Origin: OMIW01 sp044235645
GTDB taxonomy: Bacteria; Bdellovibrionota_C; UBA2361; OMIW01
DNA length: 64,000 bases
NCBI GenBank assembly: GCA_044235645.1
Contig: JBIIHQ010000004.1
Location: forward strand, 62,001-126,000
Direction: 5' to 3'
Below, piece by piece: positions 15,968 through 24,205 of this stretch (the first letter of the stretch is position 1; the number at the start of each line of letters is the position of its first letter). The notes below the pieces were generated by a model that was not told where the DNA came from, did not search any database, and worked only from the letters and a program-made list of their open reading frames with translations. Made by a program: the position numbers and the translations under genes.

Positions 15968-18900
15968 ATGACCGCCACCCTCATCTATCTGTCAGGCGCC
16001 TCCGCGCTTTCTCCGTTTCGCAGTCAGGGATTGATTAAAGCTCTTTCGGCTCGATGCCCTTCGCTCGATATCGCTGTTATCGAAGCGACTCATATCTACG
16101 TTGCTGCCTCTTCTACCGTGAGCATCTCTTCTGATCACGAAAGACTTCTGTCAACTCTCCTCGGATCAACGGAAAGATTCGATGGAAAGGCTCAGGGAGC
16201 AGCATTCTTTGTGATGCCTCGGCGGGGAACGATATCACCCTGGTCCTCGAAGGCAACTGAGATTGTGCAACGGTGCGGGCTGGGGGAGATATCCCGCATC
16301 GAATCGGGAATGAAGTGGTCGATTGCCTCCTCCAAAGGAGATGTGGGGCGCGAACAGCTCGGTGAGGCGCTCTCGCTCTTTTTCGATCGCATGACACAGG
16401 GAGTGCTCACTTCGCTCGATGGATATTTTCAAGCGAGTACTCCTGCTCGAGGGAGGATGTGTGATCTTCTTGAGCGTGGTCGCCTCGCTATCGAGGATGC
16501 AAACCAGGCGTTTGGGCTTGCGCTGAGTGAGGATGAGATCGCTTATCTGGTCGATACCTATCTGAAGCTTGGCCGTAATCCGACCGATACTGAACTGATG
16601 ATGTTCGGTCAGGTAAATTCAGAGCATTGTCGTCACAAGATTTTTAATGGGTCGTGGGTCATTGATGGGGCAGAGAAAGAGGGATCGCTCTTTGATATGA
16701 TAAAGACAACCCATCAAAGAAGTCCTCACGGAACGCGGATAGCGTACTCAGATAATTCGGGATGTATTGAGGGATTTTTGGTCGAGAGTTTTGAACGGTC
16801 GGGCGACAAAGGTTATCGGTATCAGTTCGTGGAGTGTCCACTCGATATTATCATGAAGGTTGAGACCCACAACCATCCGACCGCTATCGCTCCCCATCCA
16901 GGTGCAGGCACGGGGGTAGGAGGTGAGATTCGCGATGAGGGGTCCACTGGCCGAGGTTCAAAAAGCAAAGCGGGTCTCAGTGCCTTTTTTGTTTCTCATC
17001 TCCGAATACCGGGGTGGGAACAGCCATGGGAAGAGCGACGGTATGACCATCCATCAAGGATCGCGACTCCGCTCCAGATTATGCTCGACGGTCCTATCGG
17101 AGGAGCGGCGTTTAGTAATGAGTTTGGTAGACCGCAGCTATGTGGTGTGTTTCGCACCTTTGAGCTGCATGCGGCGGGAACGCATTGGGGATATCACAAA
17201 CCGATTATGGTAGCGGGTGGCATGGGAAGTATTCACCGTGAGCATGAACAGAAGGATGATTTGGTTCCCGGGGCTTACATCATCCAACTCGGTGGGCCAT
17301 CGCTCCGGATAGGGATCGGCGGAGGAGCGGCATCCTCAATGGATACAGGGAGTAATACGGAGGAGCTCGATTTTAATTCGGTTCAACGTGCGAATCCGGA
17401 GATGCAACGGCGATGCCAGGAGGTTATTGATGCTTGCGTGGCGTTGGGTGAAGCCAACCCGATACGCTCAATTCACGATGTTGGCGCAGGTGGATTGTCG
17501 AATGCGTGTCCTGAGCTTGTCGAGGGTACCGGAGCGACGTTGCAGCTCAGGTCGGTTCACAATCAAGAGCCATCTATGTCACCGATGGAGGTCTGGTGTA
17601 ACGAATCTCAAGAGCGGTATGTGTTGGCGGTGTTGCCTGAAGATCTTGACGCTTTCGTAACGATCTGTGCCCGCGAACGATGCCCGTATGCAGTGTTGGG
17701 TCGATCTCGTTCAGATCGACGGCTCGTGGTGGACGACGACTATTTTGCGAACAGTCCTGTGGATCTGCCACTCGAGGCACTCTTCGGAAAGCCGCCTCGT
17801 ATGGTGCGCTCAGTCGAGCGGATTGCGCTAAGTGCGGAGCCGATTCGGCCGATGATGGGAATAGCGACAGCACTCGAGTCGTTGCTCCGATTCCCGGCGA
17901 TTGCACGAAAAAACTTCCTGATCACGATCGGCGATCGGAGTGTCGGAGGCCTCGTTGCCCGGGATCAATGTGTCGGTCCGTTTCAGACCCCTCTCGCTGA
18001 TTGCGCGGTAACCGCCTCGGGATTTCGGTCGACGACGGGCGAGGCGATGGCGATGGGAGAACGGCCGGCGATTGCGGTTCTCAACGCGGCCGCATCGGCA
18101 CGAATGGCGATCGGAGAGGCCATCACCAATATTATGAGCGCACGGATCGGAAAGCTGGGAGATATTAAGCTTTCCGCTAATTGGATGGCGGCGTGCGGAG
18201 AGTCGGGTCAGGATGCACAGCTTTGGGATGGTGTTGAGGCGGTTGCTCGCGGACTATGTCCAGCCCTCGGCATCTCGATTCCCGTGGGTAAGGACTCACT
18301 ATCGATGAAGACGGTATGGCGGGAGGGGTTCGAAGAGCGTCGAGTCGTTAGCCCGGTGAGTCTTATCGTGAGTGCGTTTGCCCCCGTTATCGACATTACG
18401 AAAACGTTGACTCCCGATATCAAGGGCCGCGAGGATAGCTTGCTGCTCTTTATTGACTTGGCGGGTGGTCGCAGACGAATGGGAGGATCGGCACTTGCTC
18501 AGGTGGCAGGGGTCATAGGGGGTGAGGTCCCCGATGTTGACGATCCAGATGCCCTTCGCGAAGGGTTTACTCTCCTCCAGGAGCTCAATGATCAGGGGCT
18601 GGTCCGTTCGTATCACGACCGCTCTGATGGCGGACTGTTGGTTTCGCTTCTTGAGATGGCTTTCGGTGCCCGGTGCGGACTCTCGATCGATCTTTCGTTC
18701 TTGGGCGGGGATTTGTCTGAAGAGGAAATCATCGATTTCCTCTGTAATGAAGAGCTGGGATATCTTATTGAGGTTCGGTCGAGCGATCTTGGAGAAGTGG
18801 CGGAGGCAGTGAAAAAGAGAGCTCGCCTCTCGATGTCTCTCTTGGGGGCGCCAACCGCGAGCTCCAGCATAATCCTTACCTACCAAGGAAGAGAGTTCTA

Positions 18901-19861
18901 TGCTGGAAGCGAGGAGTTTCTTAATAGGACGTGGTCTGAGCTTTCGTACGAAATGCAGCGTCTGCGGGATAATCCTGTGTGTGCGGAGGAGGAGTTCGCT
19001 GAGTGGAGTCATCCAGACCGAGTGGGTTTGACGGCACACGTATGTTTTGATCCTGAGCAAGGTCCTGCGCTCCTCGGCTTGACGCGTCCCCGGGTTGCGC
19101 TGCTCCGCGAACAGGGGGTGAATGGGCATGTTGAGATGGCAGCCGCTTTTCATGAGGCGGGCTTTGAGAGTGTTGATGTTCATATGTCAGATCTTCTCGA
19201 GGGCCGGCTCTCGCTCGCGGGATTCTTAGGGTTGGTGGGGTGCGGAGGATTCTCCTACGGTGATGTGCTGGGTGCAGGGGTCGGATGGGCGCAATCGATT
19301 CTCCATAATGCTCGATTGAGCGATGAATTTTCGACCTTTTTTGCAAGGACAGAGACCTTTACTCTTGGCGTTTGTAATGGATGTCAGATGATATCGCAGC
19401 TCAAGGGGATTATCCCCGGTGCTACGTATTGGCCCCGTTTCGTTCGAAATCGCAGTGAGCAGTTCGAAGCCCGGTTGTCGATGGTTGAAGTGGTGAAATC
19501 TCCCTCGGTCCTTCTTGGTGGTATGGAAGGCTCTCTCCTCCCGATCCCCGTAGCTCACGGGGAGGGGTTGGTTCAATTTGGTGATTCGTGGTCGCGACAG
19601 AAGATCCTGGATCAGGAGTTGGTCGGGTTGCGTTTTGTCAATGGGCGAGGCGAGGTGACGGAGAGGTATCCGACCAATCCTAACGGTTCCGAATCGGGAA
19701 TAACGTGTGTGACCTCGGAAGACGGGCGAGCGACGATTATGATGCCACACCCGGAACGAGCCTTTCGAGCAGTCCAGCTTTCCTATAACCCGGGTGGAGT
19801 ATTCCGAGGATGGGGGCCCTGGTTTCGACTGTTTCAGAATGCACGGAAATTTGTGAGTTGA
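15968..19861 (+). CDS. purL: Phosphoribosylformylglycinamidine synthase, single-chain
   Basis: A 1297-residue FGAM synthase of the large type. It converts FGAR, glutamine and ATP to FGAM in purine synthesis. An N-terminal PurS-like domain is followed by the linker and first AIR-synthase half (VNSEHCRHK near residue 220; ETHNHPTAIAPHPGAGTGVG near 300), a second, degenerate half, and a C-terminal glutaminase with nucleophile Cys in GVCNGCQM (about residue 1136) and the His of PHPERAFR (about 1260). Length and order match the gammaproteobacterial enzyme, so no separate purS or purQ is expected. GGAG precedes the ATG. It is a lone gene in its transcript; purC is 19 kb away. Confidence 0.97.
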   Translation: MTATLIYLSGASALSPFRSQGLIKALSARCPSLDIAVIEATHIYVAASSTVSISSDHERLLSTLLGSTERFDGKAQGAAFFVMPRRGTISPWSSKATEIVQRCGLGEISRIESGMKWSIASSKGDVGREQLGEALSLFFDRMTQGVLTSLDGYFQASTPARGRMCDLLERGRLAIEDANQAFGLALSEDEIAYLVDTYLKLGRNPTDTELMMFGQVNSEHCRHKIFNGSWVIDGAEKEGSLFDMIKTTHQRSPHGTRIAYSDNSGCIEGFLVESFERSGDKGYRYQFVECPLDIIMKVETHNHPTAIAPHPGAGTGVGGEIRDEGSTGRGSKSKAGLSAFFVSHLRIPGWEQPWEERRYDHPSRIATPLQIMLDGPIGGAAFSNEFGRPQLCGVFRTFELHAAGTHWGYHKPIMVAGGMGSIHREHEQKDDLVPGAYIIQLGGPSLRIGIGGGAASSMDTGSNTEELDFNSVQRANPEMQRRCQEVIDACVALGEANPIRSIHDVGAGGLSNACPELVEGTGATLQLRSVHNQEPSMSPMEVWCNESQERYVLAVLPEDLDAFVTICARERCPYAVLGRSRSDRRLVVDDDYFANSPVDLPLEALFGKPPRMVRSVERIALSAEPIRPMMGIATALESLLRFPAIARKNFLITIGDRSVGGLVARDQCVGPFQTPLADCAVTASGFRSTTGEAMAMGERPAIAVLNAAASARMAIGEAITNIMSARIGKLGDIKLSANWMAACGESGQDAQLWDGVEAVARGLCPALGISIPVGKDSLSMKTVWREGFEERRVVSPVSLIVSAFAPVIDITKTLTPDIKGREDSLLLFIDLAGGRRRMGGSALAQVAGVIGGEVPDVDDPDALREGFTLLQELNDQGLVRSYHDRSDGGLLVSLLEMAFGARCGLSIDLSFLGGDLSEEEIIDFLCNEELGYLIEVRSSDLGEVAEAVKKRARLSMSLLGAPTASSSIILTYQGREFYAGSEEFLNRTWSELSYEMQRLRDNPVCAEEEFAEWSHPDRVGLTAHVCFDPEQGPALLGLTRPRVALLREQGVNGHVEMAAAFHEAGFESVDVHMSDLLEGRLSLAGFLGLVGCGGFSYGDVLGAGVGWAQSILHNARLSDEFSTFFARTETFTLGVCNGCQMISQLKGIIPGATYWPRFVRNRSEQFEARLSMVEVVKSPSVLLGGMEGSLLPIPVAHGEGLVQFGDSWSRQKILDQELVGLRFVNGRGEVTERYPTNPNGSESGITCVTSEDGRATIMMPHPERAFRAVQLSYNPGGVFRGWGPWFRLFQNARKFVS

Positions 19862-19960
19862 TGGGTGTTCTCGTTCCGCGCCCCATGGCCCAAAGAGCAT
19901 AATCTGGGGAGGCAGTCTGGAACATGGATGGTCCATCAAACGCGGAAGGCGCTTTGGCGA

Positions 19961-19997
19961 CCCGCATGAAATCGCGGTGAGGACGATTTCATGCGGG
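19961..19997. repeat. Perfect 14-bp hairpin downstream of purL
   Basis: CCCGCATGAAATCG (19961-19974) and CGATTTCATGCGGG (19984-19997) are exact inverted copies around a nine-base loop. No T-run follows on either strand, so a classical intrinsic terminator is not shown. It lies about 100 bases after the purL stop, between convergent genes, and could be a Rho-independent-like stop, an mRNA 3' stabiliser or a protein site. Confidence 0.7.
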
Positions 19998-20120
19998 AAA
20001 GAGGCGTCTGAAAAATCCTCGGAGGGTTCCTCAGCACGAACAAATGATGCGTGCCCTCAGGACATGCAAAAAATCTGATTCTTCAACCGCTGATGATGGG
20101 AGGTGGTCGCTAAAAAAGCA

Positions 20121-20663
20121 CTATGCCCGTGGCTGACGAGTTACCCTCTTTACCGTACTCTTCCGAGCCGGCCTCTTCGAGCTCGTCCTTGAGGGTGTTT
20201 TTTTCGAAGATTTTTCGACGATATTTTTTACGAGAGGAGTCTTCGCAAGCGGAAGAGAGCCTTGTTTGCGGGCCGAAATCTTCGGAGAACTCTTTAAGAT
20301 GAGGGTCTGAAAATGACGAATTCTGCGGAGTTCACTCTCAAGCTCCGCTTCTCGCTTCAGGAGCACTTGTCTGAGTTCATTATTCGATACTGCAGTAGCG
20401 GGAATCATCGAAACTGCTCCTTCGAGAAACTGAAAGCCATTTTTCTCAGAGGCGGATTTGCGACCCCTTTTCCCCGGAGTGTAGCGACCTCCGGCATATT
20501 TATTTATCCATCCTTTGAGAGTGTTGCCCCCCTTGATGTCATGAAGTTTTCGCGCCTCGGCAAGGGTAATTTTTCCCGAGGAAATAGCAAGTGCAACCTC
20601 TCTTTTAACCTGCTCAGAAAATCTTTTGCCAGTATCACCTCTCGCTGCGTTCGAATTTTTCAT
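20121..20663 (-). CDS. Transposase-type HTH protein with basic tail (domesticated OrfA-like)
   Basis: A 180-residue putative DNA-binding protein. Residues 13-56 match the helix-turn-helix of IS3/IS911 OrfA proteins (KRFSEQVKREVALAI, then LAEARKLHDI and TLKGWINKY). Next come an AT-hook-like patch (PGKRGRKS), a helical segment with heptad leucines around residues 94-120, and a long Lys/Arg/Ser tail (about 125-180) resembling histone H1-type C-termini. No OrfB, inverted ends or frameshift site is nearby, so it looks like a captured transposase HTH working as a regulator or nucleoid protein. It is divergent from the B12-XRE gene at 21288. Confidence 0.65.
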   Translation of the reverse strand: MKNSNAARGDTGKRFSEQVKREVALAISSGKITLAEARKLHDIKGGNTLKGWINKYAGGRYTPGKRGRKSASEKNGFQFLEGAVSMIPATAVSNNELRQVLLKREAELESELRRIRHFQTLILKSSPKISARKQGSLPLAKTPLVKNIVEKSSKKTPSRTSSKRPARKSTVKRVTRQPRA

Positions 20664-21210
20664 GCTCTTTCACCACTATTAAGTCTAGGTCAATATAAAC
20701 ATCGGAAGAGCAAAGCAGACAAAAATCTCTGTTTTTGTCGCTTAGTCATCGATGGCAGAGCCTCTCAGGCGCCGAATGAATTGCCCTTTCCTGGATATTT
20801 TTAATCGGATTCCCTCAGCACGCGTAGGAAGATGAGAGAAACGGATACAACTCCTTCTCATTAAGACATCGCTCCTCTGAGGTAATTGCCACAGTGGAAG
20901 CGCGCTTTTTAACAGAGTTCATTGTCATATTCAAGCTTTGGAGTCGGAGATCGGATAATAATGCCCTCATCGAGGGGGCCGCGACGATGGTTTCTTCGAG
21001 GGTTTGAACTGAGAAGAACTATAAATTTGAACGTGCGCTCATGATTGCGGGACAGGTTTTTGCAGCACTACCTGTTTCGAAGTTTTCTGTCGAAAGGACA
21101 AAGCCGAAATCAATCACCTTCGGCAGCGTGGGATTCCACTAATAGTATGCGGTGGGAGGAGAGGGAAATAGCCCGAGCACGATTCGGGGTGGGGCTCAGT
21201 TGGCTCCTGA
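20664..21210. other. Intergenic region between divergent regulator genes
   Basis: About 550 bases with no believable gene; a 69-codon frame at 21045 lacks coding character. It should hold the promoter for the leftward HTH protein. The promoter for the rightward B12-XRE gene is annotated separately. Confidence 0.4.
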
Positions 21211-21239
21211 TTGATTGTCATACCAAAGCGTTGTATTTT
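21211..21239 (+). promoter_or_regulatory. Sigma-70-type promoter of the B12-XRE gene
   Basis: TTGATT (21211-21216) and TATTTT (21234-21239) are separated by 17 bases. They would start transcription near 21246, about 40 bases before the start codon. Confidence 0.5.
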
Positions 21240-21245
21240 ATTGAC

Positions 21246-21277
21246 CCTAGGTGATGAGTTTATGTATCATTACTAGG
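21246..21277 (+). promoter_or_regulatory. Possible operator: imperfect inverted repeat at the transcript start
   Basis: CCTAGGTGATGA is followed ten bases on by ATCATTACTAGG, an imperfect dyad between the predicted transcription start and the start codon. CTAGGT also occurs twice in direct orientation. An autoregulatory site is a reasonable guess, since CarH-type regulators often bind their own promoters. Confidence 0.3.
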
Positions 21278-21287
21278 TAACTTTGAT

Positions 21288-22199
21288 GTGCATATGCGAC
21301 AGGTGGCTATGTCAAAAAACGCTCCTCCCGTGCCCGATTTGCTCCAGCGCTACTGCGATGCAATTGTTGTCGGAGATGCAGCCGAAGCCCGTCAAGTGGT
21401 TGATGAGGCGGTGGCGCGCGGGGTGCCGCCTCGCACGGTGTATGTATCCATACTGGTCGAATCTCAGCGGGTGGTGGGTACCCTTTGGCACCAAGGTAAG
21501 CTTTCGGTGGCGCTCGAACATGTGGCGTCAAATATCACGATAGGTGAACTCGGCCGCATTCGGTCGGTCGTGAAGAGGCGTCCGACTCTCGGAAAACGGG
21601 TTGCCGTGAGCTGCGTGCAGGGGGACAACCATCTTATCGGTGCTCGGGTGATAGCCGATTTTCTCTTTTTTGATGGTTGGGAAGTTGACTTTTTGGGTAT
21701 CGATACACCGGTAGATGAGTTAGCCCGATTTGTGAAGGACCGGCGGTGCGATTTGGTAGGCTTGTCGTGTTCGACAACGGATTTGTTGCCGGTTTTGGAA
21801 AAGGCTGCGCGAGCTGTGAAGGAGGTTGATCCACGTGTTCGGGTGCTGGCGGGCGGTGCTGCAATTTCACGGGAGCGAGCAACATCGTTGAAGGGATGCG
21901 GGATAGATGATGTCGGATTCTCTGTTGATGATGCGTGCGAAAAAGCCCGACAGCTTGTTGGGCTGCCCCTCGTAGCGACGAATTTGGAACAGCTCCTCAA
22001 GGAGATCGGTAGTCGGATCACCTTTCATCGAAAATCTCGCCGATTCAGTCAGCAGCAAGTTGCCGATGCGTCAGGACTCGATCGCGCTTACATTAGTGCG
22101 GTGGAGCATGGCAAGCACAACCTGACTCTGGGGGCCCTGATCAAACTTGCCGATGCGTTGGAAATTGGGATTGAAGAGCTCATTCTTGATCCGAAATAA
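21288..22199 (+). CDS. B12-binding (CarH-like) sensor fused to C-terminal XRE HTH
   Basis: A 303-residue predicted transcription regulator with an unusual order. Residues 15-98 form the B12-2 cap bundle and carry W67-H68 and E77-H78, the W-x9-EH spacing of CarH/LitR photoreceptors, including the His next to Trp that ligates cobalt after photolysis. Residues 103-225 are a Rossmann-type cobalamin domain with D113-x-H115-x-x-G118, whose His is the lower ligand. Residues 235-300 are an XRE-type helix-turn-helix (SQQQVADASGLDRAYISAVE). Known CarH proteins have an N-terminal MerR domain instead. It would bind adenosylcobalamin and could change oligomer state in light. The start is uncertain (GTG 21288, ATG 21294 or ATG 21309). 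No methyltransferase partner is adjacent, which argues against a corrinoid enzyme role. Confidence 0.85.
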   Translation: MHMRQVAMSKNAPPVPDLLQRYCDAIVVGDAAEARQVVDEAVARGVPPRTVYVSILVESQRVVGTLWHQGKLSVALEHVASNITIGELGRIRSVVKRRPTLGKRVAVSCVQGDNHLIGARVIADFLFFDGWEVDFLGIDTPVDELARFVKDRRCDLVGLSCSTTDLLPVLEKAARAVKEVDPRVRVLAGGAAISRERATSLKGCGIDDVGFSVDDACEKARQLVGLPLVATNLEQLLKEIGSRITFHRKSRRFSQQQVADASGLDRAYISAVEHGKHNLTLGALIKLADALEIGIEELILDPK

Positions 22200-22363
22200 G
22201 ATGTTAGCGGCAATATTGGAGGTTTGTTGAGAACGAGGTTAATGATGAGGTTCAAATAAAGAACATTTTTACCACAAGGATGGTGGTCGTTTGGTGCTCA
22301 GCGGGGTATGGTAGGCGTTATCGATTGATTGATCGCACATTCCATCGTCCGAAGGGGGAGGCT

Positions 22364-23929
22364 ATGGGGATAAAAGCCGGAAGTAGTCAGGGGGTTCTAC
22401 TTAACACGGAGGGGCTGAGATCCTCGGCTCTACGATTTGTGGTGGGAGAAAAAATCCTATCTCGGAGATCGATACGAGTATGTCAGGTTCTTTTGATTGT
22501 TTCGATTGTTTCGACGGTTTGTGGTCGAGCTTTAGCGGATGATGAATTCTTTGATCGCCGCACGAGCCCATTTGAGACTCCTATTGGTTTGCGGGCACGG
22601 GTTAATTTTTGGAAAGATATTTTCAGTAGGTATGGAAAACATGATCTGGTGGTTCACCATCGCATGTTTCCTCAGGCGGTTTTTCATGTAGAGCATCAAG
22701 AGGCGATCATTGATGGCATGCCTGAGGCTGAAAAGGAGAGGTACCTCGATTATCGGGAGAAGGCTCTGAAGCGAGATGTGGTTTCGGTTCTGAGGTTCCT
22801 TGAGCGAGGAGGTCGGCCGTTCTCCCGATTCGAGCAACAGGTTGATCAGGCGATGCGTCAGGTGCCGGGGGGGAGCGAGAAATTCTCCAAAGCTGTTAAT
22901 GATGACCTGATTCGAGTACAGCGGGGAATTCGGGAGCGCCACGGGGAGGCAATACGTCGCTCCGGCCGATATCTTCCCTACATCGAGGATATATTCCGGA
23001 ATGAGGGAGTTCCGATTGAAATAACCCGTCTGCCGTTTATAGAATCATCCTTTGACTACGAGGCAACCAGCTCGGTGGGTGCTGCTGGTATTTGGCAGTT
23101 CATGAAAGGAACTGCGCGGTCATATATGACGGTGAGCGGTATCGTTGATGAGCGCCGAGATCCATTCATCTCCTCCCGAGCGGCAGCCCGCTATCTGCGA
23201 GATGCCTATTATCGACTCGGGTCGTGGCCACTCGCCGTGATGTCTTACAACCACGGGGTTGCCGGGGTCGCTAAGAAGGTTTCTCAGCTCGGTACCTCAG
23301 ATATTACGGAGATAGTAGAGCATTCCTCAGAGAGGCCGTTTGGGTTCGCTTCCACTAATTTCTTTCCCGAGTTGCTTGCGGCGATAGAAGTTTACGATGA
23401 GCGCCGTGAGCTATTTCCTGAATTGATTGAAGAGGCACCCCTTAACTTTAGGACAATACAGGTCCCCTCATCGCAGCCAGCATCTTCTCTCGCCAGAAGG
23501 GTCGGGGTGCCAGTATCCCACCTTGCTTCGCTAAATTTGGCTTTGAGCTCGTCGGTTTGGAATGGGAGAGCGAATGTGCCCCGCGGATACAGGCTTCTCG
23601 TTCCGTCGCTCTCGACAGAGAGCAGCGTTGCACTGATATCATACGAGCGATCGCGGGCGGGTGAGGGTCCTCGGATAGCGTGGTCGGATCGTGAAGAAGA
23701 TATCTCTCCCGATTCTGATTCTGATTCTGACCAGGGGAGAGCAGGGGGCCAAAGGGGCAACGGGGCGAGACGAAAAGCCTCAACGCCGGAGTTTCATTTC
23801 GTGAAGTCGGGTGAGTCTCTGTCGACGATAGCTCTGCGGTACCAAACCACTGTGGGCCGATTCTGTTCAGTAAATAAGTGTCGCAGGAACAGACAGGTCG
23901 TCATCGGCGAGCGCTTGCGCATTCCTTAA
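22364..23929 (+). CDS. MltD-like lytic transglycosylase with LysM
   Basis: A 521-residue periplasmic or outer-membrane enzyme. A signal segment (about residues 36-60, ending CGRALADDEF) follows a long n-region. The SLT domain (about residues 195-330) has the catalytic Glu in LPFIESSFDYEA and the companions AAGIWQFMKGTA and AVMSYNHG. The C-terminus has a clear LysM (about 475-521, HFVKSGESLSTIALRY) and probably a degenerate one near 375-420. Such enzymes cleave peptidoglycan to 1,6-anhydro products during growth. I chose ATG 22364 because a GGGGGA site precedes it; the frame is open further upstream. A Ser/Asp-rich linker precedes LysM. Confidence 0.88.
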   Translation: MGIKAGSSQGVLLNTEGLRSSALRFVVGEKILSRRSIRVCQVLLIVSIVSTVCGRALADDEFFDRRTSPFETPIGLRARVNFWKDIFSRYGKHDLVVHHRMFPQAVFHVEHQEAIIDGMPEAEKERYLDYREKALKRDVVSVLRFLERGGRPFSRFEQQVDQAMRQVPGGSEKFSKAVNDDLIRVQRGIRERHGEAIRRSGRYLPYIEDIFRNEGVPIEITRLPFIESSFDYEATSSVGAAGIWQFMKGTARSYMTVSGIVDERRDPFISSRAAARYLRDAYYRLGSWPLAVMSYNHGVAGVAKKVSQLGTSDITEIVEHSSERPFGFASTNFFPELLAAIEVYDERRELFPELIEEAPLNFRTIQVPSSQPASSLARRVGVPVSHLASLNLALSSSVWNGRANVPRGYRLLVPSLSTESSVALISYERSRAGEGPRIAWSDREEDISPDSDSDSDQGRAGGQRGNGARRKASTPEFHFVKSGESLSTIALRYQTTVGRFCSVNKCRRNRQVVIGERLRIP

Positions 23930-23950
23930 TCGGTGTTCCCGAAAATTTTT

Positions 23951-23978
23951 CCTTTCTGAGACTCAGGTCTCAGAAAGG
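23951..23978. terminator. Hairpin between convergent mltD-like and helicase-like genes
   Basis: A perfect 12-bp stem, CCTTTCTGAGAC/GTCTCAGAAAGG, with the loop TCAG. A TTTTT tract borders it on the left, read as A residues then T on the minus strand. It lies 21 bases after the transglycosylase stop and may end transcripts from both sides. Confidence 0.55.
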
Positions 23979-24205
23979 GGCATTGTCGGGATTCACTCAG
24001 ATCCAACGAGCCAAGGGAAGCGACCGAGGACGAGAACAACACTCCGATACATCATTCCCTCCTGCCCCTATTCCTTTGATTTCCTCCGACTGGTTTCAGC
24101 AGAAGAGAGCACTCGCAGCGATAGGGTAGGAGGGACAGCCCGCTCCCCTGGCCTTCCAAAGGATCCACCCCTCCCACAGCTTCAACCTGGCGGTGTTTCT
24201 TCTTC

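Noticed and set aside
18299..19183. 294-codon minus-strand frame
   Set aside because: It lies entirely antisense to purL, which is unambiguous.
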